Assembly: GCA_964634815.1 (NCBI GenBank)
Contig: CAZWMD010000002.1
Span: forward strand, 62,001-126,000
Length of the DNA stretch: 64,000 bases
From: JALZVT01 sp964634815
Lineage (GTDB): Bacteria > Pseudomonadota > Gammaproteobacteria > Pseudomonadales > Azotimanducaceae
Direction: 5' to 3'
A program made the position numbers and the translations under genes. Positions within the stretch are counted from its first letter, which is position 1; every line of letters begins with the position of its first letter. The notes below the pieces were generated by a model. It did no database searches. It was not told where the DNA came from and saw only the letters and a list, made by a program, of their open reading frames with translations. Positions 44,008 through 52,992 of this stretch are shown piece by piece.

Positions 44008-45855
44008 ATGACACAAACTACTAATTCTACAAACCTCTGGCAGGTGACCCAGGGGCAAAGACTGCGTTATAGCGGCGCCATATTGGCGATGGCCCTGACT
44101 GGATTGTTCCTGTTTGGTGCCCCCATGATCGGCAAATACGCTATTGATGTGGTGGCGGATTCAGATATACAGCGAGGGGCTCCCTGGCTGAGCCAGCTAT
44201 TCACTGATCCTGGTGGAGACCAAGGAGCCAGCGCAATCGCGGGTTCCGGCAATATAACAGGCTATCTGTGGGCAAGCGCCTTTCTGACTCTGATAGTCAC
44301 ATCGATCGCCGGGGGATTTCTGTATCTGCGTGGTCGACTTGCCGCAGTTGCGTCAGAAGCTATCACCCAGAGATTACGGGGCGAACTCTATCGGCGGTTG
44401 CATCAGGTGCAGGCAAAGTTCTACGACACCTCAGACACAGGCGATCTGGTGCAGCGTTGCAGCTCTGATGTAGAAACCATAAGAGTCTTTTTGGCGGTGC
44501 ACGTTGTGGAAATCGGACGTGCCGTAATGCTTGGCGTAACCGTATTGCCTTTCCTCTTCTGGATGGATCAGCGCCTGGCGTGGCTGTCGATTGCGATTAT
44601 GCCCATCCTGGCCGTGGGCGCTTATGTGTTCTTCGATAAGGTCAAAGCCTTGTTTGAAGAAGCTGATGTCGCTGAGGGCCGTCTAACGGCTACGCTGCAG
44701 GAAAATCTTACAGGCATACGGGTTGTTCGAGCGTTCGCCAGACAAGAGTTCGAGACCCAAAAATTTGCAGAACGAAATGCAGAGTTTCGCGATCGATCCC
44801 AGCGTCTCATGGTTCTGCAGAGCTACTACTGGGGAGTCACCGACTTCTTCGCCATGGGCCAGCTCGGGGTGGTATTGCTTGCCGGGGCCTGGTTCATGAT
44901 GCAAGGCACACTAACGGTTGGCGAACTATTCGCTTTCATGACCTATGTAGGGATGGTGATCTGGCCTATCCGGCACCTGGGCAGAGTGTTGGCAGACACA
45001 GGTAAAGCCGTGATTGCGCTGGGAAGAGTAAATCACATACTCGCAGAACCAACAGAACCGCCAGGAGAAATCCCATCTCGGGGTCGGGCAATTGGCGCTA
45101 TCAAAATCAAAGACCTGGAGTTTAGCTACGCAGAGAACACACAGGTACTAACAAACCTGACGCTGTCTGTTGCGGCGGGGGAAACCCTGGCTATCGTAGG
45201 ACCTCCTGGAAGTGGCAAAACCAGTTTGATACGCGTCTTGTTAAGACTCTATGACTATCAAGCCGGCTCAGTACAGCTGGATGGTCTGGAGCTCAACACA
45301 CTCGACCGTCATTGGTTACGCTCACAAATTGGTGTGGTCTTTCAGGATCCGTTTTTGTATTCCCGCACTGTGGGTAGCAACGTGGCTCTAGGTCGGCCGG
45401 GAGCACCTGATAGTGACCTGATCAAGGCCTGCCGCGATGCAGCTATTCACGAATCAATCCTGGGCTTTCCGAACGGCTACGATCAAAAAGTGGGTGAGCG
45501 CGGAGTGACGCTGTCGGGTGGCCAACGGCAACGATTGGCGCTAGCGAGAACCCTGCTTAAAAAGCCACCGATTCTGATTTTGGATGATTCGCTATCTGCT
45601 GTAGATACAGGGACTGAACAGCTCATTCTAAAAGCACTGGAAGAACGTATGGGCCAACAAACTACGTTGCTAATTGCACACCGATTATCAAGCGTGCGCC
45701 ACGCCGATCGAATAGCAGTACTGGAAGACGGCAAGCTGGCCCAGCTTGGGAGTCATAAAGAACTGGCAGCAGTGCCAGGTCTATACCGCAGACTGTGCGA
45801 GATTCAAAGTACGCTCGACGAATCTATCAGCAAAGATCTAACTACCATGAGCTAA
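44008..45855 (+). CDS. ABC exporter, fused membrane and ATPase domains, subunit with degenerate Walker B
   Basis: The N-terminal ~330 residues hold six predicted membrane helices of an ABC type IV exporter. The ATPase domain has Walker A GPPGSGKT (398-405), signature LSGGQRQR (502-509), and Walker B ending Asp526-Asp527 in LILDDSLSAVD, where the catalytic Glu is replaced by Asp. This is the pattern of MdlA and TM287-type subunits of heterodimeric exporters. The second subunit follows 54 bases later. Substrates may be drugs, lipids or peptides; sequence does not tell. 615 residues. Confidence 0.92.
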   Translation: MTQTTNSTNLWQVTQGQRLRYSGAILAMALTGLFLFGAPMIGKYAIDVVADSDIQRGAPWLSQLFTDPGGDQGASAIAGSGNITGYLWASAFLTLIVTSIAGGFLYLRGRLAAVASEAITQRLRGELYRRLHQVQAKFYDTSDTGDLVQRCSSDVETIRVFLAVHVVEIGRAVMLGVTVLPFLFWMDQRLAWLSIAIMPILAVGAYVFFDKVKALFEEADVAEGRLTATLQENLTGIRVVRAFARQEFETQKFAERNAEFRDRSQRLMVLQSYYWGVTDFFAMGQLGVVLLAGAWFMMQGTLTVGELFAFMTYVGMVIWPIRHLGRVLADTGKAVIALGRVNHILAEPTEPPGEIPSRGRAIGAIKIKDLEFSYAENTQVLTNLTLSVAAGETLAIVGPPGSGKTSLIRVLLRLYDYQAGSVQLDGLELNTLDRHWLRSQIGVVFQDPFLYSRTVGSNVALGRPGAPDSDLIKACRDAAIHESILGFPNGYDQKVGERGVTLSGGQRQRLALARTLLKKPPILILDDSLSAVDTGTEQLILKALEERMGQQTTLLIAHRLSSVRHADRIAVLEDGKLAQLGSHKELAAVPGLYRRLCEIQSTLDESISKDLTTMS

Positions 45856-45909
45856 CGATTGAGCTGAGAAGAGAGAACAAAGAAGAGAAGAAAAGAAAAG
45901 AGAAGAAAC

Positions 45910-47802
45910 ATGGAAGACTGGGACGACGAGAATTTTGATGATGGCTTCGACGACGATGCTTTGGCAAAAAAAGTGGATATGGGACTATGGCGAAAACTCT
46001 TTGCCTATGCCAAACGCTATCCCAGAGATCTCTTTTGGCTAGGGATTTTTGCCTTTGTCACTGCTGTTGCCGAAGTCGCCTACCCTCTGCTGACTCGCGG
46101 CGTTGTAGACGAAGTAGCCTTGTATGGTAAAGATGCACAACTACTTCCCTGGGGGTTGGCGTACCTGGCTGTGACGGTAGCCATCGCTGGCGCAATCACA
46201 GGCTTTGTACAGATCGCTGGAAAGATCAGAACCCATGTGAGTCATGATATTCGCGCCGCCGGATTTGATAATCTGCAAAGGTTGTCATTTTCTTACTACG
46301 ACCATCGACCCGTCGGTTGGCTGATGGCACGCATGACGTCAGACTGCGAGCGTCTCTCCAACATTCTAGCCTGGGGGTTTCTTGATCTCATCTGGGGCAG
46401 CACAATGATGCTGGGTATCGCCTTTGCGATGCTCTGGATGAATCCTAAGCTCGCGCTGGTTGTACTTGGCGTGATTCCGCTACTTGCCTGGGTATCCGCA
46501 AAGTTTCAGCGACGTATTCTAAGCAGCGCTCGTGTTGTCCGCGCAACCAATAGTCGGATTACCGCCTCTTACAACGAAGCCATCATGGGCGTGCTAACCA
46601 GCAAAGCGTTTGTCCGGGAAGACAGCAATCAGAAGGATTTCTCCGGGTTAACCGGGCACATGTATGGCGCGAGTGTACTTAATCTAACTCAGGCCGCTAT
46701 CTACCTCCCCCTGGTCATAACACTTGCGAGCCTGGTGATGGGGTTAACCCTTGCCATCGGTGGATTTGACGTACTCAACGGGCTGGTCACTGCCGGAACC
46801 CTGGTCGCCTTCATGGCCTACGCCAGACACTTTTTTGAACCCGTAGAACAGCTAGGTGCCTGGTTCGCAGAGATGCAGATGGCACAGGCGTCTGCAGAGC
46901 GAATACTGTCTCTAATCGAAGCCACACCCGAGATCCAGGATTCAGCCGAGGTGCAAAAAGCAATTGCGCTCGCCAGTGAGGCCGACAAAACCGTGACACG
47001 GAAAACGATCGCTCAAGACGGCGGTGACGCCATGATCGAATCAATCTCACTGCGAAACGTCGGCTTCGCCTATGACCCGGCCAAACCTGTTCTCGAAGAC
47101 ATAAATCTCGAAATAAAACGCGGCGAAACTTTAGCCATCGTGGGTCCAACCGGCGGCGGAAAGAGTACGTTAGTCAATCTGATCAGTAGGTTCTATGAGC
47201 CTACCCGGGGGCAAATTCTGATCAATGGCGTGGATTATCGAAATCGCGGGCTGGACTGGCTACAGTCCAACCTCGGTATGGTGCTACAAAACGCACATGT
47301 GTTCAGTGGCAGTATCATGGAGAACATACGCTATGGAAAACTCTCAGCCACTGATGAGGAAGTGATTGCTGCCGCAAAACTGGCCGGAGCGCACGACTTT
47401 GTTACCACGATGGAAAAAGGTTACGAGACCCCTACCGGTGAAGGGGGTGGTTCTCTGTCGGCAGGACAGAAACAGCTTGTTTCTTTTGCCAGAGCCATAC
47501 TCTCGGATCCACAGATACTGATCATGGATGAAGCGACATCGAGCGTAGACACCGAAACTGAGCAACGAATACAGCAGGGTATGACCAATGTGTTGCAAGG
47601 ACGAATAGCGCTGGTTATCGCCCATAGACTGTCCACCATCCGTAACGCAAATCGTATCCTGGTGATTGCAGATGGAAGAATCCAGGAGATGGGTACCCAT
47701 GAGGAACTTATGTCTGCTAATGGACGATATCGGAGTCTGTATCGAGCCCAGAGCCTGCAAGAAACCACGACTGGCCTTACAACACCAGTTGCTAATTCTT
47801 GA
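45910..47802 (+). CDS. ABC exporter, fused membrane and ATPase domains, catalytic partner subunit
   Basis: This 630-residue partner begins with an acidic leader (MEDWDDENFDDGFDDD) and six membrane helices. Its ATPase domain has Walker A GPTGGGKS (412-419), a non-standard signature LSAGQKQ (516-522), and an intact Walker B with catalytic Glu541 in LIMDEATSSVD. It complements the degenerate upstream subunit: each dimer would have one consensus and one degenerate ATP site. The end overlaps the convergent photolyase gene by 11 bases. Confidence 0.93.
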   Translation: MEDWDDENFDDGFDDDALAKKVDMGLWRKLFAYAKRYPRDLFWLGIFAFVTAVAEVAYPLLTRGVVDEVALYGKDAQLLPWGLAYLAVTVAIAGAITGFVQIAGKIRTHVSHDIRAAGFDNLQRLSFSYYDHRPVGWLMARMTSDCERLSNILAWGFLDLIWGSTMMLGIAFAMLWMNPKLALVVLGVIPLLAWVSAKFQRRILSSARVVRATNSRITASYNEAIMGVLTSKAFVREDSNQKDFSGLTGHMYGASVLNLTQAAIYLPLVITLASLVMGLTLAIGGFDVLNGLVTAGTLVAFMAYARHFFEPVEQLGAWFAEMQMAQASAERILSLIEATPEIQDSAEVQKAIALASEADKTVTRKTIAQDGGDAMIESISLRNVGFAYDPAKPVLEDINLEIKRGETLAIVGPTGGGKSTLVNLISRFYEPTRGQILINGVDYRNRGLDWLQSNLGMVLQNAHVFSGSIMENIRYGKLSATDEEVIAAAKLAGAHDFVTTMEKGYETPTGEGGGSLSAGQKQLVSFARAILSDPQILIMDEATSSVDTETEQRIQQGMTNVLQGRIALVIAHRLSTIRNANRILVIADGRIQEMGTHEELMSANGRYRSLYRAQSLQETTTGLTTPVANS

Positions 47803-49204
47803 ACGCCGCCAGTGCCCGTTCCCGCGCGAACTTGTGGTCTACAATAGGTGGCGGGTAGTCATGACCCGCCACCGTCCAGGGCTCAAGAAGGGCTTTACCT
47901 GACAAGCCCCTCAGCTCTGGAACCCAGGCATGGATAAACTCGCCCGCGCCATCAAAGCGCTTTGCCTGCGTAATTGGATTGAAGATGCGAAAATAGGGCG
48001 CTGCATCGGTGCCGGTAGAAGCACTCCATTGCCAGCCGCCATTGTTTGAAGCGAAGTCTCCATCTACCAATTCACGCATAAAGTGGGCTTCACCCCAACG
48101 CCAGTCGATCAACAAATGCTTGGTAAGAAACATGGCTGAGATCATTCGTAATCGGTTATGCATCCAGCCTGTAGAGAGCAGCTGTCGCTGGGCGGCATCC
48201 ACAATAGGATAGCCGGTCATTCCCTGGCACCACGCAGTAAAATCTTTCTCGTCTCGCCGCCACCCAACAGGTTTCATCTGCTGTTTAAACGGTTTCTGCT
48301 GGGAAACGTGCGGGAACTGGGCAATCACATGACGATAAAACTCACGCCAAATCACTTCGGACAACCAGGTGGCCGGCCCATCCTCACTAAGTGCATAGTC
48401 TGAAGCCTTACCTACACCTGCGGCGGCAAAACAACGCCGCGGCGACAAAGCACCAACCGACAAATAGGGCGATAAAGAACTTGTTCCAGGCAAGGCTGGC
48501 AGGTCTCGCTGTTCGTGATAGCTCATGATTTTCGCTTTGTTAAAGGCTACTAATCGCTTCAAAGCGATTTTTTCTCCGCCCGGAAAGCGCTCGGCATGAA
48601 GCGAGGGACCCACACCATCAATCTCTAAAGGCAACTCGTCAGCGGTGATTGGTGAGGGGCTTTGCTTCTTTGGAACGCGCAGAGGCTTGAGACCACGAAA
48701 ACCCTCCCGGGACTCACCAAGCCCTGCAAGCCAACGCTTCTTAAAGGGTGAGAACACTGTGTAGGGTTCATTTGCACCAGTTAGCACCGAACCTGGTGGA
48801 GCGATTACAGAACCATCAAAGCTGTTTACTGCGAGGCCCGCTTCTTCGAACTTGCGCGTAACCGAAGAATCTCTCTTGCGCTCGTTCAGAGGATATTCCG
48901 CATTGAAATGCAGCCCCAACGCATCCACAGAGTGCGCCAGCTGAAGTAGAGCTTTGGGAACATCAGAGAATCGTGGAACCTGAAGCACTTTCAAAGGCAC
49001 ATTAAGCGCTATCAGTTCTTCGCGAACAGCCACGAGCGTTCGCAATAGAAAAGACAATCTGGCATCGCCTACGTCATGTTGTCGCCACTGGGCATCACAT
49101 ATCACAAAGCATGCAACCGTTGAACCCGCAGCCATAGCACTGACCAGGGCGTCATTGTCGTGCACACGTAAGTCAGAACGCAGCCAAAGTAACTGGACGG
49201 TCAC
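47792..49204 (-). CDS. phrB: Deoxyribodipyrimidine photo-lyase
   Basis: Photolyase repairs cyclobutane pyrimidine dimers using FADH and blue light. The 470-residue protein has the antenna-domain start QLLWLRSDLRVHDNDAL, the FAD-domain motifs SPYLSVGALSPRRC, VIWREFYRHVI, the block GYPIVDAAQRQLLSTGWMHNR, and DFASNNGGWQWSASTGTDA with IFNPITQAKRFD. It lies 55 bases downstream of the DUF523/DUF1722 gene, a frequent partner of photolyase genes. A strong hairpin sits in its 3' end. Confidence 0.95.
   Translation of the reverse strand: MTVQLLWLRSDLRVHDNDALVSAMAAGSTVACFVICDAQWRQHDVGDARLSFLLRTLVAVREELIALNVPLKVLQVPRFSDVPKALLQLAHSVDALGLHFNAEYPLNERKRDSSVTRKFEEAGLAVNSFDGSVIAPPGSVLTGANEPYTVFSPFKKRWLAGLGESREGFRGLKPLRVPKKQSPSPITADELPLEIDGVGPSLHAERFPGGEKIALKRLVAFNKAKIMSYHEQRDLPALPGTSSLSPYLSVGALSPRRCFAAAGVGKASDYALSEDGPATWLSEVIWREFYRHVIAQFPHVSQQKPFKQQMKPVGWRRDEKDFTAWCQGMTGYPIVDAAQRQLLSTGWMHNRLRMISAMFLTKHLLIDWRWGEAHFMRELVDGDFASNNGGWQWSASTGTDAAPYFRIFNPITQAKRFDGAGEFIHAWVPELRGLSGKALLEPWTVAGHDYPPPIVDHKFARERALAAFKN
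47847..47873 (+). terminator. 10-bp perfect hairpin inside phrB, 45 bases past the ABC exporter stop
   Basis: GGTGGCGGGT (47847-47856) and ACCCGCCACC (47864-47873) are exact reverse complements with a 7-base loop. It could end ABC exporter transcription. No T-run follows, so the call is tentative. Confidence 0.4.
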
Positions 49205-49259
49205 ATTCGTCCCCTTGTTGTTTTTCTATGGGTAAGCTGACTACAGCAACAAATTCGGA

Positions 49260-50234
49260 CTAGAGCGCCCTGCGCAAACCTGCGACAGCCGGATGGGGAT
49301 CAAGATAGATTTGTTGCAGCGCATAATCCTCGGCATGGTACTTCAGATGATGTCGAAGCAGCGTCAATGGAGCAAGCAGCGGCAAGCTGCCAGAACGATA
49401 CTCTTCGATCAACCGAGCAAGCTCCTGTCGATCCGCAGCAGGCAGCGCATGTTTCACATAGCCCTGAAGATGAGCCAACACATTGGCGTGTGTGCCTCGC
49501 GAAGCAGGCTGCGCCAGACCCTTCATTAGCAAGGAAAAATAGCGTTGGGAAATATCCAGAAGGTTATTACTCAGATCGCTCAGCAACCTGCCACATTGCT
49601 TGTAGTGCCGAACGCTATGCGCCATGAGCAAGTATTTGTACCTGGAGTGAAACTCAATCAGCTGGCTTGCAGTTAGCTCACCACTAAGCTCACCACTAAG
49701 CAAGGCTTGCCAGTGTGCAAACACGAAGGTTCGCATGACAAAGTTCTCGCGCAGCACAGGATCAAATAATCGACCTGATTCTTCGAGAGGCAGGGTCGGA
49801 TAGCAGATCGAAATCTCCCGGGAGAACACACCCTGGCCCTGGGCCTTGGGCCGCCCTGTTGAAGGATAGACCTTAACTCTGGACAGACCGCAAGAAGGGG
49901 AATTCTTCATGAAGATATAGCCTGCGGCGGTATCAAGCTTATGGGGGAGTGATTTAGCGTACGCGGTTATCCGATCAGTTACGTCTTCTCTTGAGTGTAT
50001 GGACACAACTCGTGGGTTTTCGGGCTCTCCCTCAAGTCGAATAGGCTCCCTGGGCGTACCCAGGCCTACAGCGACTTCTGGACACAACCCAACAAATTCA
50101 AACAATCCCGCCAATTCTTCATGAGGCAGAGAGGAGCGCTTGTGGCCACCGTCATATCGCACCTGCGAACCGAGCAAACAATCACTGATACCCACTTTTA
50201 TGGGTGCACAGGGTCGCGGAGGAATCTCAGCCAT
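49260..50234 (-). CDS. DUF523 and DUF1722 domain protein (YbgA-like)
   Basis: Residues 1-160 are DUF523, with SDCLLGSQVRYDGGHKR, a PEVAVGLGTPREPIRL block, and a second Cys in FMKNSPSCGLSRVKVY. The remaining 160 residues are DUF1722 (YbgA), starting FVMRTFVFAHWQALL and containing YKYLLMAHSVRHYKQCG. The conserved cysteines suggest a metal or Fe-S site. The fused form is commonly next to photolyase genes, and recent work on related DUF523 proteins links them to tRNA thiouridine metabolism, which is not established here. The ATG at 50234 overlaps the upstream acyl-CoA dehydrogenase gene by eight bases. Confidence 0.88.
   Translation of the reverse strand: MAEIPPRPCAPIKVGISDCLLGSQVRYDGGHKRSSLPHEELAGLFEFVGLCPEVAVGLGTPREPIRLEGEPENPRVVSIHSREDVTDRITAYAKSLPHKLDTAAGYIFMKNSPSCGLSRVKVYPSTGRPKAQGQGVFSREISICYPTLPLEESGRLFDPVLRENFVMRTFVFAHWQALLSGELSGELTASQLIEFHSRYKYLLMAHSVRHYKQCGRLLSDLSNNLLDISQRYFSLLMKGLAQPASRGTHANVLAHLQGYVKHALPAADRQELARLIEEYRSGSLPLLAPLTLLRHHLKYHAEDYALQQIYLDPHPAVAGLRRAL
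49676..49699. repeat. 12-bp tandem duplication (AGCTCACCACTA)
   Basis: Two adjacent copies of a 12-base unit encode repeated SGEL in the DUF1722 domain (LSGELSGEL). The duplication keeps the frame. Confidence 0.7.
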
Positions 50235-51228
50235 GACTGGCAATGTAGCTCCACAGCTCATCGGCCGGAGACTCACAAACCTGCTCACCAATAATGCTGG
50301 CCCATTCGTCTTCCGTGCCAAAGTCATCACGCCAACTCCACAATCGGCGCGTGAATTGGTGCAATCGATACTCCATCGTGAAACCCATTGCTCCATGCAC
50401 CTGATGCGCAATCTCGGCTCCCACGCCAACGGCCGCCCCTACCCGGACCTTGGCAACGGCGATGTCCGAAACTCTTGGTAAACCACTTTCCTGCGTATCC
50501 ATCACACCAACGCTCGCCACAGCAGCGTCCGTGGCCCTTTGTGCAGCCGCCACCTCCGCAGCAAGTACGGCGAGCTGATGTTGAATCGCCTGAAATTTGG
50601 AAATTGGACGGCCAAATTGCTCCCGTTCAGAGCAGTAACCAATAGCCAGTTCGAGGCTGGCTTCCAGCGCACCGCACATCTGCGCTGTGCGTCCCAGTGC
50701 GGCTAGCGCAAAGAGATTGGGTGTGGAGATTTGCGTCTCGCGAGCAGCATCCCAGGCGTGCCCAACATCGTAAGCAACAGTCGGTTCTCCTCTCATCGAC
50801 TCGATTGACTGGTCTTTGAGGCCCTTTAGAGGAATCAGCCTGGCGGCGTTTAACTCTCGATCAAGGGCAAGCACCTGATCGTGTTGGGTCGGCCAGGAGA
50901 GAGCAAGCTTACCATCATGCATTTCAGCCAGAGCCACACCAGTTGCCTCCCGCCCCAGTGCAACCTGGGCGATTAGCCTCTCGAACAGCGGTAACGGAAC
51001 AGCGAATCGCGCGGCAACACGAAGGAAAGTATAAAGCTCCGAAAGTCCGGTGCCACTTTCTGCAAGACCTAGCTGCAAAAGCCCGTTGCTTTCGAGGGTT
51101 TGCCACAATTGGGCGGGCCACTGCCCTTCCTGTGCCGCCTCAACCAGATCATGATCACAGGTGTCGCTGAAGATTCGAGTGGCGGTATCAGCAATTAGTG
51201 CTGTAGTTGTCATCTCTTTATCAACCAT
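50227..51228 (-). CDS. Acyl-CoA dehydrogenase, small non-catalytic-type subunit
   Basis: The 333-residue protein keeps the ACAD architecture (FAD-binding region KFQAIQHQLAVLAAEV, closing helix MGFTMEYRLHQFTRRLWSWR). It is short, and the helix that holds the catalytic Glu in isovaleryl-type enzymes reads LGRTAQMCGALEAS without Glu. Its ATG overlaps the TAA of the upstream dehydrogenase gene as TAATG. Two adjacent ACADs of about 380 and 330 residues with unequal residues are a hallmark of alpha2beta2 enzymes of steroid side-chain degradation (FadE28/29 or ChsE type). The substrate is inferred. Confidence 0.85.
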   Translation of the reverse strand: MVDKEMTTTALIADTATRIFSDTCDHDLVEAAQEGQWPAQLWQTLESNGLLQLGLAESGTGLSELYTFLRVAARFAVPLPLFERLIAQVALGREATGVALAEMHDGKLALSWPTQHDQVLALDRELNAARLIPLKGLKDQSIESMRGEPTVAYDVGHAWDAARETQISTPNLFALAALGRTAQMCGALEASLELAIGYCSEREQFGRPISKFQAIQHQLAVLAAEVAAAQRATDAAVASVGVMDTQESGLPRVSDIAVAKVRVGAAVGVGAEIAHQVHGAMGFTMEYRLHQFTRRLWSWRDDFGTEDEWASIIGEQVCESPADELWSYIASHG

Positions 51229-52376
51229 TATCGCAACCCCAGTCCGCGCGCAATCACGCCGCGCAAAATCTCCCGCGTACCGCCTCGCAGCGTGAAAGCC
51301 GGAGACAACAGCAGCGTGTCTTGCAGGGCTTCGTCCAATCGTTGTGAGCGTTTCATCGTCGGCAATATCAGCCGAGCAACCTCAGGCACCAGCTTCTCGT
51401 AGTTATTCCCAAGTTCCTTAACAAGCGCTGCCTCAACATTGGGACTGTCACCTGCTTGCAACATGCCGGCCACAGAGATCGACATTCGTCGCAGGGTAAT
51501 AAGCTGCGCGATCAAAGCACCTAACTGGGCTTTTTGCTGATCACTCACTACTTGCGCGGCATCCTGAGCCTCTCGTAGACAGGCTACCAGCTCAACGAGT
51601 ATGCGAAACGCTGACAAAAATCGTTCAGGACCGCTGCGCTCATAACCCAATTCACTGGTGACTTGCGCCCAACCATTGCCAGGCTCACCCACCATGTCTT
51701 CCTCAGCAACAAAATAATCAGTGAACACAACCTCGTTGAAGTCTTCATTACCAGTCATGTTACGAATCGGGCGAACTTGAACCCCGTCTTTACCCAGATC
51801 AATTATGAACTGACTCAACCCTGCATGGCGATTCTCAGATGGCGCTTCGGTTCGAACCAGAGCGATCATATAGTGATTGCGGTGGGCATCTGTCGACCAG
51901 AGTTTGGTACCGTTAATTACCCAACCACCCTGGACCGGTGTTGCCGAGGTACGGACACTCGCCAGATCAGAACCACTGTTTGGTTCGCTCATACCAATCG
52001 AATAATAAGACTCTCCCCGGGCGATCGACGGTACCAGCTTCTGTCGCTGGTCCTCGCTGCCAAAACGCAACAACAATGGACCACTTTGACGATCCGCTAT
52101 CCAGTGCGCGCTTACAGGTGCTCCAGCAGCCAGAAGCTCCTCGGTGACCACATAGCGATCAAAGAAGCTCCGCTCCTGCCCGCCATATGCCTTCGGCCAC
52201 GTCATGCCGATCCAGCCCTTTTTGCCAATGGCTTGAGAAAACGCCGGATCATGGCCTGAGGTAAAATCTGAGTTGCGTCGACGATTCGACGGGAATTCAG
52301 TTCGAAGAAATTCCCGCACCTCTCCGCGCAGTTGTTCGGTATGCTCAGGCAGCCCAATCTGCTGAAATTGCAACAT
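51228..52376 (-). CDS. Acyl-CoA dehydrogenase, larger catalytic-type subunit
   Basis: The 382-residue flavoprotein has IGMTWPKAYGGQERS near the N-terminus, YSIGMSEPNSGSDLASV, GWVINGTKLWSTDAH and the C-terminal LRGGTREILRGVIARGLG. The usual medium-chain Glu in that last motif is Gly, but ELGYERSGPERF carries Glu at the alternative position used by isovaleryl-CoA and steroid-type enzymes. The ATG at 52376 matches the family. The longer frame to 52691 reads across an opposing gene and is rejected. It probably pairs with the next gene as a heteromer. Confidence 0.9.
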   Translation of the reverse strand: MLQFQQIGLPEHTEQLRGEVREFLRTEFPSNRRRNSDFTSGHDPAFSQAIGKKGWIGMTWPKAYGGQERSFFDRYVVTEELLAAGAPVSAHWIADRQSGPLLLRFGSEDQRQKLVPSIARGESYYSIGMSEPNSGSDLASVRTSATPVQGGWVINGTKLWSTDAHRNHYMIALVRTEAPSENRHAGLSQFIIDLGKDGVQVRPIRNMTGNEDFNEVVFTDYFVAEEDMVGEPGNGWAQVTSELGYERSGPERFLSAFRILVELVACLREAQDAAQVVSDQQKAQLGALIAQLITLRRMSISVAGMLQAGDSPNVEAALVKELGNNYEKLVPEVARLILPTMKRSQRLDEALQDTLLLSPAFTLRGGTREILRGVIARGLGLR

Positions 52377-52417
52377 AAGATTCTCTTTATTCAAACCACA
52401 GCCTAAAATAGCATCCA

Positions 52418-52816
52418 ATGAACGAACAAGACATTCGCCTTGACGCGATCTTTGACGAAATTCGAAGCCAGTCCAAAGTGGTTGATACCTTCCTGGACCG
52501 GGAACGCTATCAGGTCCTCGTGTGTACCCTTTGGTCCAATCTGGTGATGAACCCAGACGACGCGGGCATAGACGACCGTGATCTCGAAACCGTTCACGAT
52601 CAGATTGTCGTGGAGATACAGAAGGATCTGGGCGAAACCGCAGACCTAAAAACCTGCTTCTCCTTTCTGACAACCAAGGCCGGTGAAGCATCGATGCAAG
52701 CCAACAAGCTCAGCGGTACTCATCGAGACTTACTGTTGTATTTCAGCTCAATGATTCTGGACCCTGATGGCCATAAACGTTGGTCCGACGAGCTCAGAGA
52801 GCAACAAACCGAATAA
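52418..52816 (+). CDS. Hypothetical protein, 132 residues
   Basis: The frame is divergent from the dehydrogenase pair, 41 bases away. The product is acidic and mostly helical with no signal peptide or membrane helix. Notable segments are LDAIFDEIRSQSKVVDTFLDRERYQ, TLWSNLVMNPDDAGIDDRDLETVH and LDPDGHKRWSDELREQQTE. I do not recognise a family. Coding bias seems good, and the frame overlaps the extended frame of the opposing dehydrogenase, which argues that the shorter dehydrogenase start is right. Confidence 0.65.
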   Translation: MNEQDIRLDAIFDEIRSQSKVVDTFLDRERYQVLVCTLWSNLVMNPDDAGIDDRDLETVHDQIVVEIQKDLGETADLKTCFSFLTTKAGEASMQANKLSGTHRDLLLYFSSMILDPDGHKRWSDELREQQTE

Positions 52817-52992
52817 CCTCTAAATCTGCCGCCAGCAGTGTCAACTTCCTAACACGCAGATACTCCTCTGGCGCCGGAATCACGTCGCAGAAGTAGTGTG
52901 ACCAACACCTCATGCAGTCGGCTCCCGCAGCTACACAAGGCACTTTGTGCGGGGCTTCCTAGAGCCTGAGCTCCCCTCACTCTACCCTGTGC

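Noticed and set aside
52377..52691. Long N-terminal extension of the acyl-CoA dehydrogenase
   Set aside because: The extension is Arg-rich, non-conserved and antisense to the 132-residue gene; the family start is at 52376.
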